A stretch of 64,000 bases of DNA from Streptomyces sp. BK239 (GCF_004217285.1 NZ_SHKS01000005.1:62001-126000); one strand, 5' to 3'. Positions 53,313 to 62,378 are shown, counted from the stretch's first letter. Numbers and translations: made by a program. The notes: generated by a model from the sequence alone, not told the origin.

Positions 53313-54527
53313 GTGACCGAGAAGGCCGACCTCACCTCTGTTGATGTCACAGCCGTCCTCGAACGTGCCGCCGCGGGCGGTCGGATCACGCCCGAGGAGG
53401 CGCTCGTCCTCTACCGCGACGCGCCCCTGCACGCGCTGGGCGCCGCAGCCGACGCCGTGCGCCGCCGTCAGTACGCCGGTACCGAGCACATCGCGACGTA
53501 CATCATCGAGCGGAACATCAACTACACGAACGTGTGCGTCACGGCGTGCAGGTTCTGCGCCTTCTACGCGGCGCCGAAGGACACGGCCAAGGGCTGGACC
53601 CGCGACCTGGACGACATCCTGCGCCGGTGCGCGGAGACCGTGGAGCTGGGCGGCACCCAGATCATGTTCCAGGGCGGCCACCACCCGGACTACGGCGTCG
53701 AGTACTACGAGAAGCACTTCTCCGCCATCAAGCAGGCCTTCCCGCAGCTCGTCATCCACAGCCTGGGGGCGAGCGAGGTCGAGCACATGGCCCGCATCTC
53801 CAAGGTGTCGGTCGAGGAGGCCATCCAGCGCATCCACGCGGCGGGCCTGGACTCCTTCGCCGGCGCCGGCGCCGAGCTGCTGCCCGAGCGGCCGCGCAAG
53901 GCCATCGCCCCGCTGAAGGAGTCCGGCGAGCGCTGGCTGGAGATCATGGAGGCGGCGCACAACCTCGGCGTCGAGTCCACCTCGACCATGCTGATGGGCA
54001 CCGGCGAGACCAACGCCGAGCGCATCGAGCACCTGCGGATGATCCGTGACGTACAGGACCGGACGGGCGGCTTCCGCGCCTTCATCCCGTACACGTACCA
54101 GCCCGAGAACAACCACCTGAAGGGCCGCACCCAGACGACCCTGTTCGAGTACCTGCGGATGATCGCGATCGCCCGCCTGTTCCTCGACAACGTCCGCCAC
54201 ATCCAGGGCTCCTGGCTGACGACGGGCAAGGAGGTCGGCCAACTCTCCCTGCACTACGGCGCGGACGACCTCGGCTCCATCATGCTGGAGGAGAACGTCG
54301 TCTCCTCGGCCGGCGCCAAGCACCGCTCCAACCGCCTGGAGATCATCGACCTGATCCGCAAGGCGGGCCGTGTCCCGGCGCAGCGCTCCACGACGTACGA
54401 GCACCTGGTCGTCCACGACGACCCGGCGAACGACCCCGTCGACGAGCGGGTCGTCTCCCACATCTCCTCGACCGCGATCGAAGGCGGCACCGCTCACCCC
54501 GAGTTGAAGCTGCTCGCGCCCAACTGA
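53313..54527 (+). CDS. mqnC: Cyclic dehypoxanthinyl futalosine synthase MqnC (radical SAM)
   Basis: A 404-residue radical SAM enzyme that cyclises dehypoxanthine futalosine in menaquinone synthesis. The cluster motif is NVCVTACRFCAF (CxxxCxxC, about residues 71-82), with the following YAAP typical of MqnC, then QIMFQGGHHPDYGVEYYE and full barrel length. A TAGGCT box at 53266-53271 precedes a leader of about 35 nt with AAAGGGA before the GTG. It acts two steps after MqnE; the intervening MqnB is not in the window. Confidence 0.95.
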   Translation: MTEKADLTSVDVTAVLERAAAGGRITPEEALVLYRDAPLHALGAAADAVRRRQYAGTEHIATYIIERNINYTNVCVTACRFCAFYAAPKDTAKGWTRDLDDILRRCAETVELGGTQIMFQGGHHPDYGVEYYEKHFSAIKQAFPQLVIHSLGASEVEHMARISKVSVEEAIQRIHAAGLDSFAGAGAELLPERPRKAIAPLKESGERWLEIMEAAHNLGVESTSTMLMGTGETNAERIEHLRMIRDVQDRTGGFRAFIPYTYQPENNHLKGRTQTTLFEYLRMIAIARLFLDNVRHIQGSWLTTGKEVGQLSLHYGADDLGSIMLEENVVSSAGAKHRSNRLEIIDLIRKAGRVPAQRSTTYEHLVVHDDPANDPVDERVVSHISSTAIEGGTAHPELKLLAPN

Positions 54528-54555
54528 CCGGCCGCCGAACCGAACTGACGCTGCC

Positions 54556-55029
54556 GTGCTCACCATTCACGCCGCGGACGAGCTCCGACGCGCCTGGGAC
54601 GACCCGTCGCCGGTCGCGGGCGGAGCCGTCGCCGTCCAGGGCGACCGGGTCGTCGGCGTGGGCACACGTGCCGAGTTGGAGGCGCGGTTCCCCGGTGCGC
54701 GCGTGCGTCACTGGCCCGGCGTCCTCGGCCCCGCGCGCCTCCACGAAGGCCCCCTTCCCGACGCCCCCAGCGCACGCGAGCGCGTCCACGCCGTGCTGAA
54801 GCTGGGCGCGGCGGCCGTCCTGGCGGAGCACGCCGGCTCGCCCGAGCTCCGGGCGGCGGCGGCACGCAACCACGTTGCCGTGCTGTCCAGTTCACGGCCA
54901 GCCGCGCTCGTGGAGAACGGGCGCGCCGACCTCGCCGTCTTCACGCCCGACGAGTCGGGCGGCGGTGAGGGGGCGGGGGTCTGCGTCGCCACGGTGTGCG
55001 CGGGGCGCCTGGTCCACCGTCGCCGGTGA
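54556..55029 (+). CDS. Imidazolonepropionase-like amidohydrolase fragment protein
   Basis: A 157-residue protein that looks like the N- and C-terminal beta-sandwich parts of an amidohydrolase joined together: VAVQGDRVVGVGTRAELEARFPG (about residues 25-47) near the N-terminus and ALVENGRADLAVFTPDE (about 117-133) near the end. The TIM barrel between is missing, including the metal-binding HxH, so hydrolase activity is not expected. It follows mqnC by 28 bp and is probably co-transcribed. It may be a stable, reused domain rather than a pseudogene since the frame is intact and bias is normal. Confidence 0.65.
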   Translation: MLTIHAADELRRAWDDPSPVAGGAVAVQGDRVVGVGTRAELEARFPGARVRHWPGVLGPARLHEGPLPDAPSARERVHAVLKLGAAAVLAEHAGSPELRAAAARNHVAVLSSSRPAALVENGRADLAVFTPDESGGGEGAGVCVATVCAGRLVHRRR

Positions 55030-55049
55030 CCGGTCCGCCGGGGTCCGTG

Positions 55050-55694
55050 TGTGTCAGTTCGCCGCCGAGAACGCCTTCGCGAACGTTGACGCCGATCATC
55101 GAGGTGAGCCGGCGTCCAGCCCGGAGGGCATCACCGGGAGCGTGAAGGTGACCTCGAGGTCCGTGCGCTCCTTCTGGAGCAGGGCGATGGCCTGGGAGCG
55201 CAGGGCTACCGAGCCGGCGTCGGCGAGGCCGTCGCCCTCGACGTCGAAGTCGGCCCGCGTGGAGCCGGCTGCGTCCAGAGCCGCGCCGTACGCCTCGGCC
55301 GGTTCCGCCGCGCTGTCGCAGACCGCCGCCAGTTCCTTTCCGGAAGCCCCGCCGAAGGAGACGCGGACCGAGGCGCCCGACTTCGTGAGAGCGGAGACAC
55401 GGGAGGCGACGGACGTGTCGCCGATGGCGTGCGTGCCGTTCCACTTCGGCGTGCAGCCGCTTCCGTCCGAGATGACGAAAGCCAGGTTGTACGTCGCCGG
55501 GGAGCCGGCCGTTGACTGAGGCCGCCGTGGCGTTGACGTAGGGCGCGTACGCCGTCGCTGTCGTCGTTCCCGTTGCCGCACCGGATGTGGCGCGCGGCGA
55601 GGGAGACCCGGTGGCGGACGGCGCGGCGCGCAGGAGGCCCAGGCTGCTGCCGTGAGCGCTGCCACGAGTCGGAGGGACGCAGGCGCGCTTTCAC
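55050..55694 (-). pseudogene. Decayed GH18 chitinase-like gene
   Basis: One frame (about 55100-55510) reads PATYNLAFVISDGSGCTPKWNG, SVRVSFGGASGKELAAVC, ADFDVEGDG and LEVTFTLPVMPSGLD, the first half of a family 18 glycoside hydrolase. The preceding secretion and linker part lies in other frames ([26 protein letters not shown]), so there are at least two frameshifts after a GTG at 55694. The frame stops soon after MPSGLD. A piece resembling a later part of the enzyme (SMIGVN) appears in a third frame next to it, suggesting an internal deletion. No intact catalytic DxxDxDxE block remains. Confidence 0.75.
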
Positions 55695-55755
55695 GGGCCG
55701 GCTGCCGCGAATCGAAAGGGCGCGGGCTGGCATGAGCCGGGCGGGCGGGGGCTGC

Positions 55756-55761
55756 CACAAT
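55756..55761 (+). promoter_or_regulatory. Putative -10 hexamer of menG (leaderless)
   Basis: CACAAT keeps the key A2 and T6 of a -10 box and ends 6 nt before the GTG of menG, with no Shine-Dalgarno sequence. Confidence 0.4.
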
Positions 55762-55767
55762 GGGCGG

Positions 55768-56463
55768 GTGACCCGCGCTTCCCTGAACAAGCAGCCGCAC
55801 GAAGTCGCTTCGATGTTCGACGACGTGGCGGAACGGTACGACCTGACGAACGACGTCCTCTCGCTCGGCCAGGACCGGAGGTGGCGCAAGGAGGTCGCCC
55901 GCGCGGTCGACGCCCGCCCCGCGCAGAAGATCCTGGACCTGGCGGCCGGCACGGCCACCTCCTCCCTGCCCTTCGCCCGCGCCGGCGCCTACGTCGTCCC
56001 CTGCGACTTCTCCCTCGGCATGCTCCAGGTGGGCAAGCGCAAGCACGCCTGGTTGCCCTTCACCGCCGGCGACGCGACGAGGCTGCCGTTCAAGGACGAC
56101 ACCTTCGACGCCGTCACGATCTCCTTCGGCCTGCGCAACGTGCAGGACTTCGACTCCGCCCTGCGCGAGATGCACCGGGTGACCCGCCCCGGCGGCCGGG
56201 TCGTGATCTGCGAGTTCTCGCACCCGACCTGGGCGCCCTTCCGCACGGTCTACACCGAGTACCTGATGCGCGCCCTGCCGCCGGTCGCCCGGGCCGTCTC
56301 CTCGAACCCGGACGCGTACGTGTACCTCGCCGAGTCCATCCGCGCCTGGCCCGACCAGCCCGCCCTGGCCGAGCACCTGCGCAAGGCCGGCTGGTCGAAG
56401 GTCGCCTGGCGCAACCTGACCGGCGGCGTGGTCACCCTGCACCGGGGCTTCAAGGAGAGCTGA
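55768..56463 (+). CDS. menG: Demethylmenaquinone methyltransferase (MenG/UbiE)
   Basis: A 231-residue UbiE-family methyltransferase for the last step of menaquinone synthesis. Signature stretches are [28 protein letters not shown] in pieces (about residues 13-40), ILDLAAGTA (motif I, about 54-62), [20 protein letters not shown] (about 112-131) and [12 protein letters not shown]. The GTG at 55768 gives the usual family N-terminus; the frame is open upstream over the chitinase remnant. Confidence 0.95.
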   Translation: MTRASLNKQPHEVASMFDDVAERYDLTNDVLSLGQDRRWRKEVARAVDARPAQKILDLAAGTATSSLPFARAGAYVVPCDFSLGMLQVGKRKHAWLPFTAGDATRLPFKDDTFDAVTISFGLRNVQDFDSALREMHRVTRPGGRVVICEFSHPTWAPFRTVYTEYLMRALPPVARAVSSNPDAYVYLAESIRAWPDQPALAEHLRKAGWSKVAWRNLTGGVVTLHRGFKES

Positions 56464-56504
56464 GCAGGAGCACGCCACAGGCATCGAGCAGCGCGCCTGG
56501 TGCC

Positions 56505-56849
56505 TCAGCGGGAGCTGACCGTCTCGAAGGCGTCTCCCGGCCGGTCCAGCTCGCGTTCCAGCCCGCCTCCTCCCGGCCGGGGCACGCGCGGCTCGCGCAC
56601 GCCCGAGCCTCCGCCGCCCTCGCCCTCGGCGAAGTCGAACCACACGGTGACGACGGCGCCGCGCGGCACCTCGACCCCGGGGGGCGGGTACTGCCGTACG
56701 ACGTAGTCGACGACGGTGCGGTGGAAGTCGGGCCGGTCAGGCGCGGCCAGCAGCACGCCCCGCGCCGTGGCCGTCTCGCGCGCGTCCATCGCCATCAGGC
56801 CGACGAGTCTCGGCACGCGCACTTCGGGTGTTTTTGGCCGTATGAGCAC
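56505..56849 (-). CDS. Single-PASTA-domain protein
   Basis: A protein of about 114 residues with one PASTA-like domain (VPRLVGLMAMDARETATARGV ... VVRQYPPPGVEVPRGAVVTVWF, about residues 11-72) and a Gly/Pro/Arg-rich tail. It has no kinase, membrane helix or signal peptide. PASTA domains normally bind muropeptides outside the cell as part of Ser/Thr kinases or penicillin-binding proteins, so a free cytoplasmic copy is odd. The start is uncertain: GTG 56849 has GGGGGTGA 5 nt before it; GTG 56822 and GTG 56936 are also in frame. Confidence 0.65.
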   Translation of the reverse strand: MLIRPKTPEVRVPRLVGLMAMDARETATARGVLLAAPDRPDFHRTVVDYVVRQYPPPGVEVPRGAVVTVWFDFAEGEGGGGSGVREPRVPRPGGGGLERELDRPGDAFETVSSR

Positions 56850-56949
56850 AGATGTCACCCCCAGCGGTACTGGAAGGGTAACCGCCCTGGGGTGCCGTCC
56901 GGAAGCGCCCGGTGTCTTTGTGTGACAGTCGGTCACTCAGGGTCATGTG

Positions 56950-57456
56950 TCACAGGTCGAGGCGGTAGCAGTGCCCCTGCGACTTCGACTGCGGCGTGGT
57001 GAAGACCTCCGCCAGCCGCATGCCGAGCCGCTGCGTGACCGCGATGGAGCGGGCGTTGCGGGCGGCGACCATGGCCACCACGCTCGGCACGCCCGCCTGT
57101 CTCACCCGGTCCACCGTCATCCGCGCCGCCGCGGTGACGTACCCCCGGCCCCAGTGCTCCCGCCCCAGCCGCCACCCGATCTCGATCTCGCCCGCCGGGC
57201 CCCAGTCCCGCTCCCAGGGCTGGGCGCCGGTGAAGCCGATGACCCGGCCCGACTCGTCGAGCATCGTCCACAGGCAGTACCCGCGCTCGGCGTCGTGCCG
57301 GCGCTGGCGGGCGGTGAGTTCCTCGTAGACGGAGAGTCCCGCGGACCGGCCGCCGTGGAACTCCATGACGTCGGGGTGGTCGAAGATCCGGTGCCAGGCG
57401 ACCGCATCCTCGTCGGTGGGGACGCGCAGCCGTACCACGGGGAGAACTCGCTTCAC
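56950..57456 (-). CDS. GNAT-family N-acetyltransferase (RimJ/RimL-like)
   Basis: A 168-residue GNAT enzyme of the RimJ/RimL type: LRVPTDEDAVAWHRIFDHPDVMEF near the start, EIEIGWRLGREHWGRGYVTAAAR (about residues 90-112, with the acetyl-CoA loop GRGYVTAA), and ARNARSIAVTQRLGMRL near 130-148. These enzymes acetylate N-terminal amines of proteins or small molecules; the substrate is unknown. The GTG start is divergent from the reductase gene, with 97 bp between. Confidence 0.88.
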   Translation of the reverse strand: MKRVLPVVRLRVPTDEDAVAWHRIFDHPDVMEFHGGRSAGLSVYEELTARQRRHDAERGYCLWTMLDESGRVIGFTGAQPWERDWGPAGEIEIGWRLGREHWGRGYVTAAARMTVDRVRQAGVPSVVAMVAARNARSIAVTQRLGMRLAEVFTTPQSKSQGHCYRLDL

Positions 57457-57553
57457 GGGGGCAGCCCTTCAGCCGGTGATCGATGTCGCTGAATAGACTG
57501 CCCATGTCCAGTGCCCCTCGGCACCCAGATTCCGAACTTGGGGAGTTCCCGCC

Positions 57554-58840
57554 GTGACTCAGCCCCTCTCCGAAAACACCGCCGACGTGATCGTCGTCGG
57601 CGCTGGGCCGGCCGGCTCCACGACCGCGTACCACCTCGCCAAGGCCGGACTCGACGTGCTCCTGCTCGAGAAGACCGAGTTCCCGCGGGAGAAGGTCTGC
57701 GGCGACGGTCTCACCCCGCGCGCCGTCAAGCAGCTCGTCGCCATGGGCATCGACATCTCCGAAGAGGCCGGCTGGCTGCGCAACAAGGGGTTGCGCATCA
57801 TCGGCGGAGGCGTCCGCCTCCAGCTGGACTGGCCGGATCTCGCCTCCTTCCCCGACTACGGGCTCGTCCGCAAGCGCGACGACTTCGACGAGCAGCTCGC
57901 CCGCCAGGCGCAGAAGGCGGGCGCCCGGCTCCACGAGCGCTGCAACGTGGGCGCCCCGATCGTCGACGACCGCACCGGCCGCATCACCGGGGTGCACGCC
58001 AAGCTGGGCGAGGACAAGCGCGAGGTCACCTTCCACGCCCCGCTGGTCGTCGCCGCCGACGGCAACTCCACCCGCCTCTCCCTGGCGATGGGCCTGCACC
58101 GCCGCGAGGACCGCCCCATGGGCGTCGCCGTGCGCACCTACTTCACCTCGCCGCGCCACGACGACGACTACCTGGAGTCCTGGCTGGAGCTGTGGGACCG
58201 GCGCGGACCGGGCGAGGACCGGCTCCTGCCCGGCTACGGCTGGATCTTCGGCATGGGCGACGGCACGTCCAACGTCGGTCTCGGCGTCCTCAACACCTCC
58301 GACTCCTTCAAGGAACTGGACTGGCGCGAGGTCCTCAAGGCCTGGTGCGCCTCCATGCCGGAGGACTGGGGCTACACGCCGGACAACATGACGGGCCCGA
58401 TCCGCGGCGCCGCCCTGCCCATGGCCTTCAACCGCCAGCCCCACTACACCAAGGGCCTGTTGCTCGTCGGTGACGCGGGCGGTCTGGTGAACCCCTTCAA
58501 CGGCGAGGGCATCGCCTACGCCATGGAGTCGGGGCAGATCGCCGCCGACGTCATCGTCCAGGCCCACGCGCGGGCCACCCCGGGCCAGCGCGAACTGGCT
58601 CTCCAGAGCTACCCGCGCATCCTCAAGGACACCTACGGCGGCTACTACACGCTGGGCCGCGCCTTCGTGAAGCTCATCGGCAACCCGAAGGTCATGAAGA
58701 TCGCGGCGCAGCGCGGGCTCACGCACCCCGTGCTGATGAAGTTCACCCTGAAGCTCCTCGCGAACCTCACCGACCCCACGGGCGGCGACGCGATGGACCG
58801 CATCATCAACGGTCTGAGCAAGGTGGCCCCGAAGGCGTGA
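57554..58840 (+). CDS. Geranylgeranyl-reductase-family FAD oxidoreductase (MenJ-like candidate)
   Basis: A 428-residue flavoprotein. The FAD dinucleotide motif is VIVVGAGPAGSTTAYHL (about residues 12-28), followed by FPREKVCGDGLTPRAV (about 47-62) and LLVGDAGGLVNPFNGEGIAYAMESG (about 303-327), the usual pattern of geranylgeranyl reductases. In actinobacteria such enzymes reduce isoprene units; MenJ of Mycobacterium partially saturates the menaquinone tail. Streptomyces menaquinones are partly hydrogenated, and this gene lies between menG and nuo, so that role fits (inference). GGGGAG precedes the GTG; TAGACT at 57494-57499 may be its -10 box. Confidence 0.85.
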   Translation: MTQPLSENTADVIVVGAGPAGSTTAYHLAKAGLDVLLLEKTEFPREKVCGDGLTPRAVKQLVAMGIDISEEAGWLRNKGLRIIGGGVRLQLDWPDLASFPDYGLVRKRDDFDEQLARQAQKAGARLHERCNVGAPIVDDRTGRITGVHAKLGEDKREVTFHAPLVVAADGNSTRLSLAMGLHRREDRPMGVAVRTYFTSPRHDDDYLESWLELWDRRGPGEDRLLPGYGWIFGMGDGTSNVGLGVLNTSDSFKELDWREVLKAWCASMPEDWGYTPDNMTGPIRGAALPMAFNRQPHYTKGLLLVGDAGGLVNPFNGEGIAYAMESGQIAADVIVQAHARATPGQRELALQSYPRILKDTYGGYYTLGRAFVKLIGNPKVMKIAAQRGLTHPVLMKFTLKLLANLTDPTGGDAMDRIINGLSKVAPKA

Positions 58841-58851
58841 CAGCGCGCGCG

Positions 58852-58905
58852 TGACGGTGACGGGGCGCCCCCTGGCGCTGAAGCGGGGGAGCGCCCTCAC
58901 CGTCA
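58852..58905 (+). terminator. Long inverted repeat, terminator of the reductase gene
   Basis: TGACGGTGA at 58852-58860 pairs with TCACCGTCA at 58897-58905. Inside it GGGCGC pairs with GCGCCC and CCCC with GGGG. It begins 11 bp after the stop codon. The rest of the gap 58841-59141 holds a direct repeat and the terminator of the opposite gene. Confidence 0.8.
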
Positions 58906-58938
58906 GAGGGCGGCGAACAGCCGCTGCCCGGCCTACCG

Positions 58939-58981
58939 GTGACCGGACGTCGACCCGGCCCACCAGTGACCGGACGTCGAC
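58939..58981. repeat. Direct repeat GTGACCGGACGTCGAC (2 copies, period 27)
   Basis: The 16-bp sequence occurs at 58939-58954 and 58966-58981 between two convergent genes. GACGTC inside it is palindromic. Function unknown. Confidence 0.75.
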
Positions 58982-59089
58982 TCGCGCACGAGTGAACTCG
59001 GTTCCGGCGCACAGGCGTTGCCCCGTGGGCCGGTGCGTGCGCCGCGTGGGATGTCACGTCGGCCGGGGTCGACGGGGCAGGGAAAGTCC

Positions 59090-59124
59090 GAAGGGCCGCT
59101 GCCCCCGAGCGGCTGCGGCCCTTC
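59090..59124 (-). terminator. Stem-loop terminator of the NlpC/P60 gene
   Basis: GAAGGGCCGC at 59090-59099 pairs perfectly with GCGGCCCTTC at 59115-59124, 18 bp after the end of the hydrolase gene. Confidence 0.8.
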
Positions 59125-59141
59125 CGTCGGTTCCGTACGTC

Positions 59142-59960
59142 TCAGAGGACGCGGACAGCGCCCGACGCCGGGTAACCGGAGAGGTCCTGGATGACGACGC
59201 CCTTGGACGGGTTGGCCGCGTCCAGGTACTGGCCGTTCCCGATGTAGACGCCCACGTGGTAGGCCGAACCCTTGCCGCCCCAGTACAGGATGTCGCCGAC
59301 CTGCACGTCGGACAGCGACACGTCCGTGCCGGCCATCGACTGGTCCTGCGAGACGCGCGGCAGGTCGACGCCGACCTGCTTGAACGCGGCCTGGACCAGG
59401 CTGGAGCAGTCCCACGCGTTGGGGCCGGTGGCGCCCATGACGTACGCGTCGCCCAGCTGCGCCTTGAGGAAGGAGATGACCGTCCCGACGCTGCCGCTGG
59501 CGGGAGCGGAGACCGACGCGGAGCCGGAGTCGGAGACGGACGCGGACGCGGATGCGGAGAGGGTGCTGCGCTCCGCGGAACGGGACGCGGCGGCCTCGGC
59601 GGCGGCCTTGCGGGCTTCCTCGGCCTTCTTCTTGGCCTCGGCCTTCTTCGCGGCGGCGAGGTCCTTCTTGGCCTCGGCGGCCGCTGCTGCTGCTGCGGCG
59701 TCACGCTCGGCGTCCAGCTGGTAGTTCGCGGCCGCCTGCTGCGTGACTTCGGCGGACTGCGCGACCTGCGCGGCCAGATCGCCCGTGAGGACGGGCAGTT
59801 CGAGCGTCTGCGTCACCGGCTCGGCGGCGTTGGCCGATCCTGCCGCCGTGGCGACGGCCAGCGTGCCGAGGACACCACTGGCGACTCCGGCCCGCATCGC
59901 GATCTTCGACGCGCTGCGGCGGGGTTTCCGGTGGCTGCGTATGTGAGCGGTGTGGGACAT
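59142..59960 (-). CDS. NlpC/P60 peptidoglycan endopeptidase
   Basis: A 272-residue secreted wall hydrolase. A signal peptide (RAGVASGVLGTLAVATAAGSANA, cleavage near residue 46) is followed by an Ala/Lys/Glu-rich coiled coil (about 60-125), a Ser/Ala linker and a C-terminal NlpC/P60 domain (about 155-270) with the catalytic Cys in GPNAWDCSSLVQAAF and His in SAYHVGVYIGNG; a third polar residue could be the Asn or Gln of NGQYLDAAN. It cuts D-Glu/meso-DAP cross-link peptides. I set ATG 59960; ATGs at 59990 and 60017 are in frame and give a longer leader. Confidence 0.9.
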   Translation of the reverse strand: MSHTAHIRSHRKPRRSASKIAMRAGVASGVLGTLAVATAAGSANAAEPVTQTLELPVLTGDLAAQVAQSAEVTQQAAANYQLDAERDAAAAAAAAEAKKDLAAAKKAEAKKKAEEARKAAAEAAASRSAERSTLSASASASVSDSGSASVSAPASGSVGTVISFLKAQLGDAYVMGATGPNAWDCSSLVQAAFKQVGVDLPRVSQDQSMAGTDVSLSDVQVGDILYWGGKGSAYHVGVYIGNGQYLDAANPSKGVVIQDLSGYPASGAVRVL

Positions 59961-60505
59961 GGGTACAAGCGGTATCAGGGGCTCCCTCATACCTTCAAGA
60001 AACGTGTGCTGCGCCACAATTACTCAATGGGGGCCCTGAACACCTGTCACGCCGCACCTTATTGACGCCTTAACGGACATTGCGGACCCAAGTGATCAAG
60101 CCCGTGATCATGGGCTTTCGTTGTTACGTCCGGATTGCCCCGCGCCTATCACTGGTCGAGGCGGTTGGCCAAGCCCGGTTCTCGGGCGCGCTTTCGGGTG
60201 TGGCAGAGGTCACGGAACGGTTACCGGAGCCCGGGCGTCCTGCGCGCGACGGAGTCCTCGGCTCCGCTCGTGAACGCGCGCACACGTCCACTCGGTGCGA
60301 CCCCGGTCCCTCTGATGTGTGAACGCGGCCTCTAGCAGGACGCCCCGCCCAAGGCGAATTTGCATGCAGAGGAACTCTCTTGATATTGAGACGCGCTCTG
60401 CGGCCTGCGCGGACGAGCGTAAATGTCACCTCTTGTGATCACTCTGACGCTTCCCGTACGAAGATCACCGCTGATACGACTTCATGATCCTTCGTCAGGT
60501 GGTGG

Positions 60506-60546
60506 AGATCACAAAGCTTGTGCAATACCCCGTGTCGCAGATCACA
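60506..60546. promoter_or_regulatory. AGATCACA direct repeats, 33 bp apart, upstream of nuoA
   Basis: AGATCACA starts at 60506 and 60539, about three helical turns apart. The first runs into CACAA-AGC-TTGTG, a perfect 5-bp palindrome. It looks like a protein-binding array; the binding protein is unknown. Confidence 0.5.
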
Positions 60547-60579
60547 GACCGGCAGGCATAAGATGCGTGGCAGTTGGGC

Positions 60580-60597
60580 TTGTGACCTGCTTCACAT
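60580..60597. promoter_or_regulatory. Rex-type (or Crp-type) operator upstream of nuoA
   Basis: TTGTGACCTGCTTCACAT has perfect TGTGA-N6-TCACA arms and resembles the Streptomyces Rex operator TTGTGAANNNNTTCACAA. Rex is the NADH/NAD redox sensor known to control respiratory genes in Streptomyces. The site is about 105 bp before the nuoA start. Crp could bind similar arms. Confidence 0.6.
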
Positions 60598-60702
60598 GTT
60601 CGCGATCTTCGCCGGGACGGGCGGGGTTCGGGGGGCGTGTGAGACGGATGTGAGCCCGTGCCATCGCCAGCAGTCAGTGCCGACTGAGAGGAGCGAGGAG
60701 CG

Positions 60703-61062
60703 GTGAACGCGTATGCGCCCATCCTCGTACTGGGAGCCCTCGGGGCAGGCTTTGCGATCTTCTCCGTGGTCATGGCCACGCTGATCGGGCCGAAGCGGTA
60801 CAACCGCGCCAAGCTCGAGGCCTACGAGTGCGGTATCGAGCCGACCCCCACGCCGGCCGGCGGCGGGCGCTTCCCCATCAAGTACTACCTGACGGCGATG
60901 CTCTTCATCGTCTTCGACATCGAGATCGTCTTCCTCTACCCCTGGGCCGTCACCTTCGACGCCCTGGGGCTTTTCGGGCTCGTGGAGATGCTGCTCTTCG
61001 TGCTCACCGTCTTCGTCGCCTACGCGTACGTGTGGCGCCGCGGCGGCCTGGAATGGGACTGA
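60703..61062 (+). CDS. nuoA: NADH-quinone oxidoreductase subunit A
   Basis: A 119-residue membrane subunit of complex I. Three helices are at about 5-28, 62-85 and 90-112. The conserved loop YECGIEPTP (about 41-49) and [16 protein letters not shown] (about 68-83) are diagnostic. The GTG start follows GAGAGGAGCGAGGAG. It opens the nuo operon and probably responds to the upstream Rex-like site. Confidence 0.97.
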   Translation: MNAYAPILVLGALGAGFAIFSVVMATLIGPKRYNRAKLEAYECGIEPTPTPAGGGRFPIKYYLTAMLFIVFDIEIVFLYPWAVTFDALGLFGLVEMLLFVLTVFVAYAYVWRRGGLEWD

Positions 61063-61075
61063 GGGGCCTTTAGCC

Positions 61076-61626
<551 letters not shown>

Positions 61627-61630
<4 letters not shown>

Positions 61631-62378
61631 GCGACGCGAACGGCGCCGGCGCGGGGTCCGGCGGGACCAACCCCGACAAGGACCTCTCCGCATCGAACCT
61701 CCCCGGACAGCGGGGCCAGGGCGGTGAGGAGATCCGCGTGCAGCGCGGCATGTTCGGCGCCGACAGGGGCGGCGACACATCCGGCTACGGCGGCCTGGTC
61801 CGCTCCGTCCGGCTGCCGGGACCGGCGAGCCGGCCCTACGGCGGCTGGTTCGACGAGGTCGCCGACGAACTCGAGGGCGCGCTGGAGGAACAGGGGCTCC
61901 TCCCCGACAACGCGATCGAGAAGACCGTCGTCGACCGCGGCGAACTCACCTTCCACATCGAACGCGAGCACCTGGTGACCGTCGCGCGCACCCTGCGCGA
62001 CGACCCCGCCCTGCGCTTCGAACTGTGCACCGGCGTCAGCGGCGTCCACTACCCCGCCGACAAGGGACGCGAGCTGCACGCCGTCTACCACCTGCGCTCG
62101 ATCACCCACAACCGGCTGATCCGCCTCGAAGTCAGCGCCCCCGACAGCGACCCGCACGTGCCCTCCCTGGTCTCCGTCTATCCGACCAACGACTGGCACG
62201 AGCGTGAGACCTACGACTTCTTCGGGATCGTCTTCGACGGTCACCCGGCCCTGACGCGGATCATGATGCCGGACGACTGGCAGGGCCACCCGCAGCGCAA
62301 GGACTACCCCCTCGGCGGCATCGCCGTCGAGTACAAGGGCGCCCAGATCCCGGCTCCGGACCAGCGGAGGTCCTACTC

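Larger units (their letters stand above)
59961..60702. other. 742-bp divergent regulatory region between NlpC/P60 and nuoA
   Basis: No coding sequence is supported here. It holds several potential stems on the hydrolase side (for example AAGCCC...GGGCTT at about 60098-60117 and CGGAGC...GCTCCG near 60225-60270), a pair of AGATCACA direct repeats, and a Rex/Crp-type palindrome near nuoA. A long structured leader for the hydrolase is possible. Confidence 0.55.

Noticed and set aside
58851-60065. Long plus-strand frame through the NlpC/P60 gene
   Set aside because: It is the complement of the hydrolase; the minus strand has a signal peptide and catalytic residues.
59961-60440. c-di-AMP (ydaO-type) riboswitch upstream of the NlpC/P60 gene
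   Set aside because: The conserved 3' core (GTCAGCTAACC-like) and the paired G-rich loops are not found on the minus strand; only unspecific stems are present.
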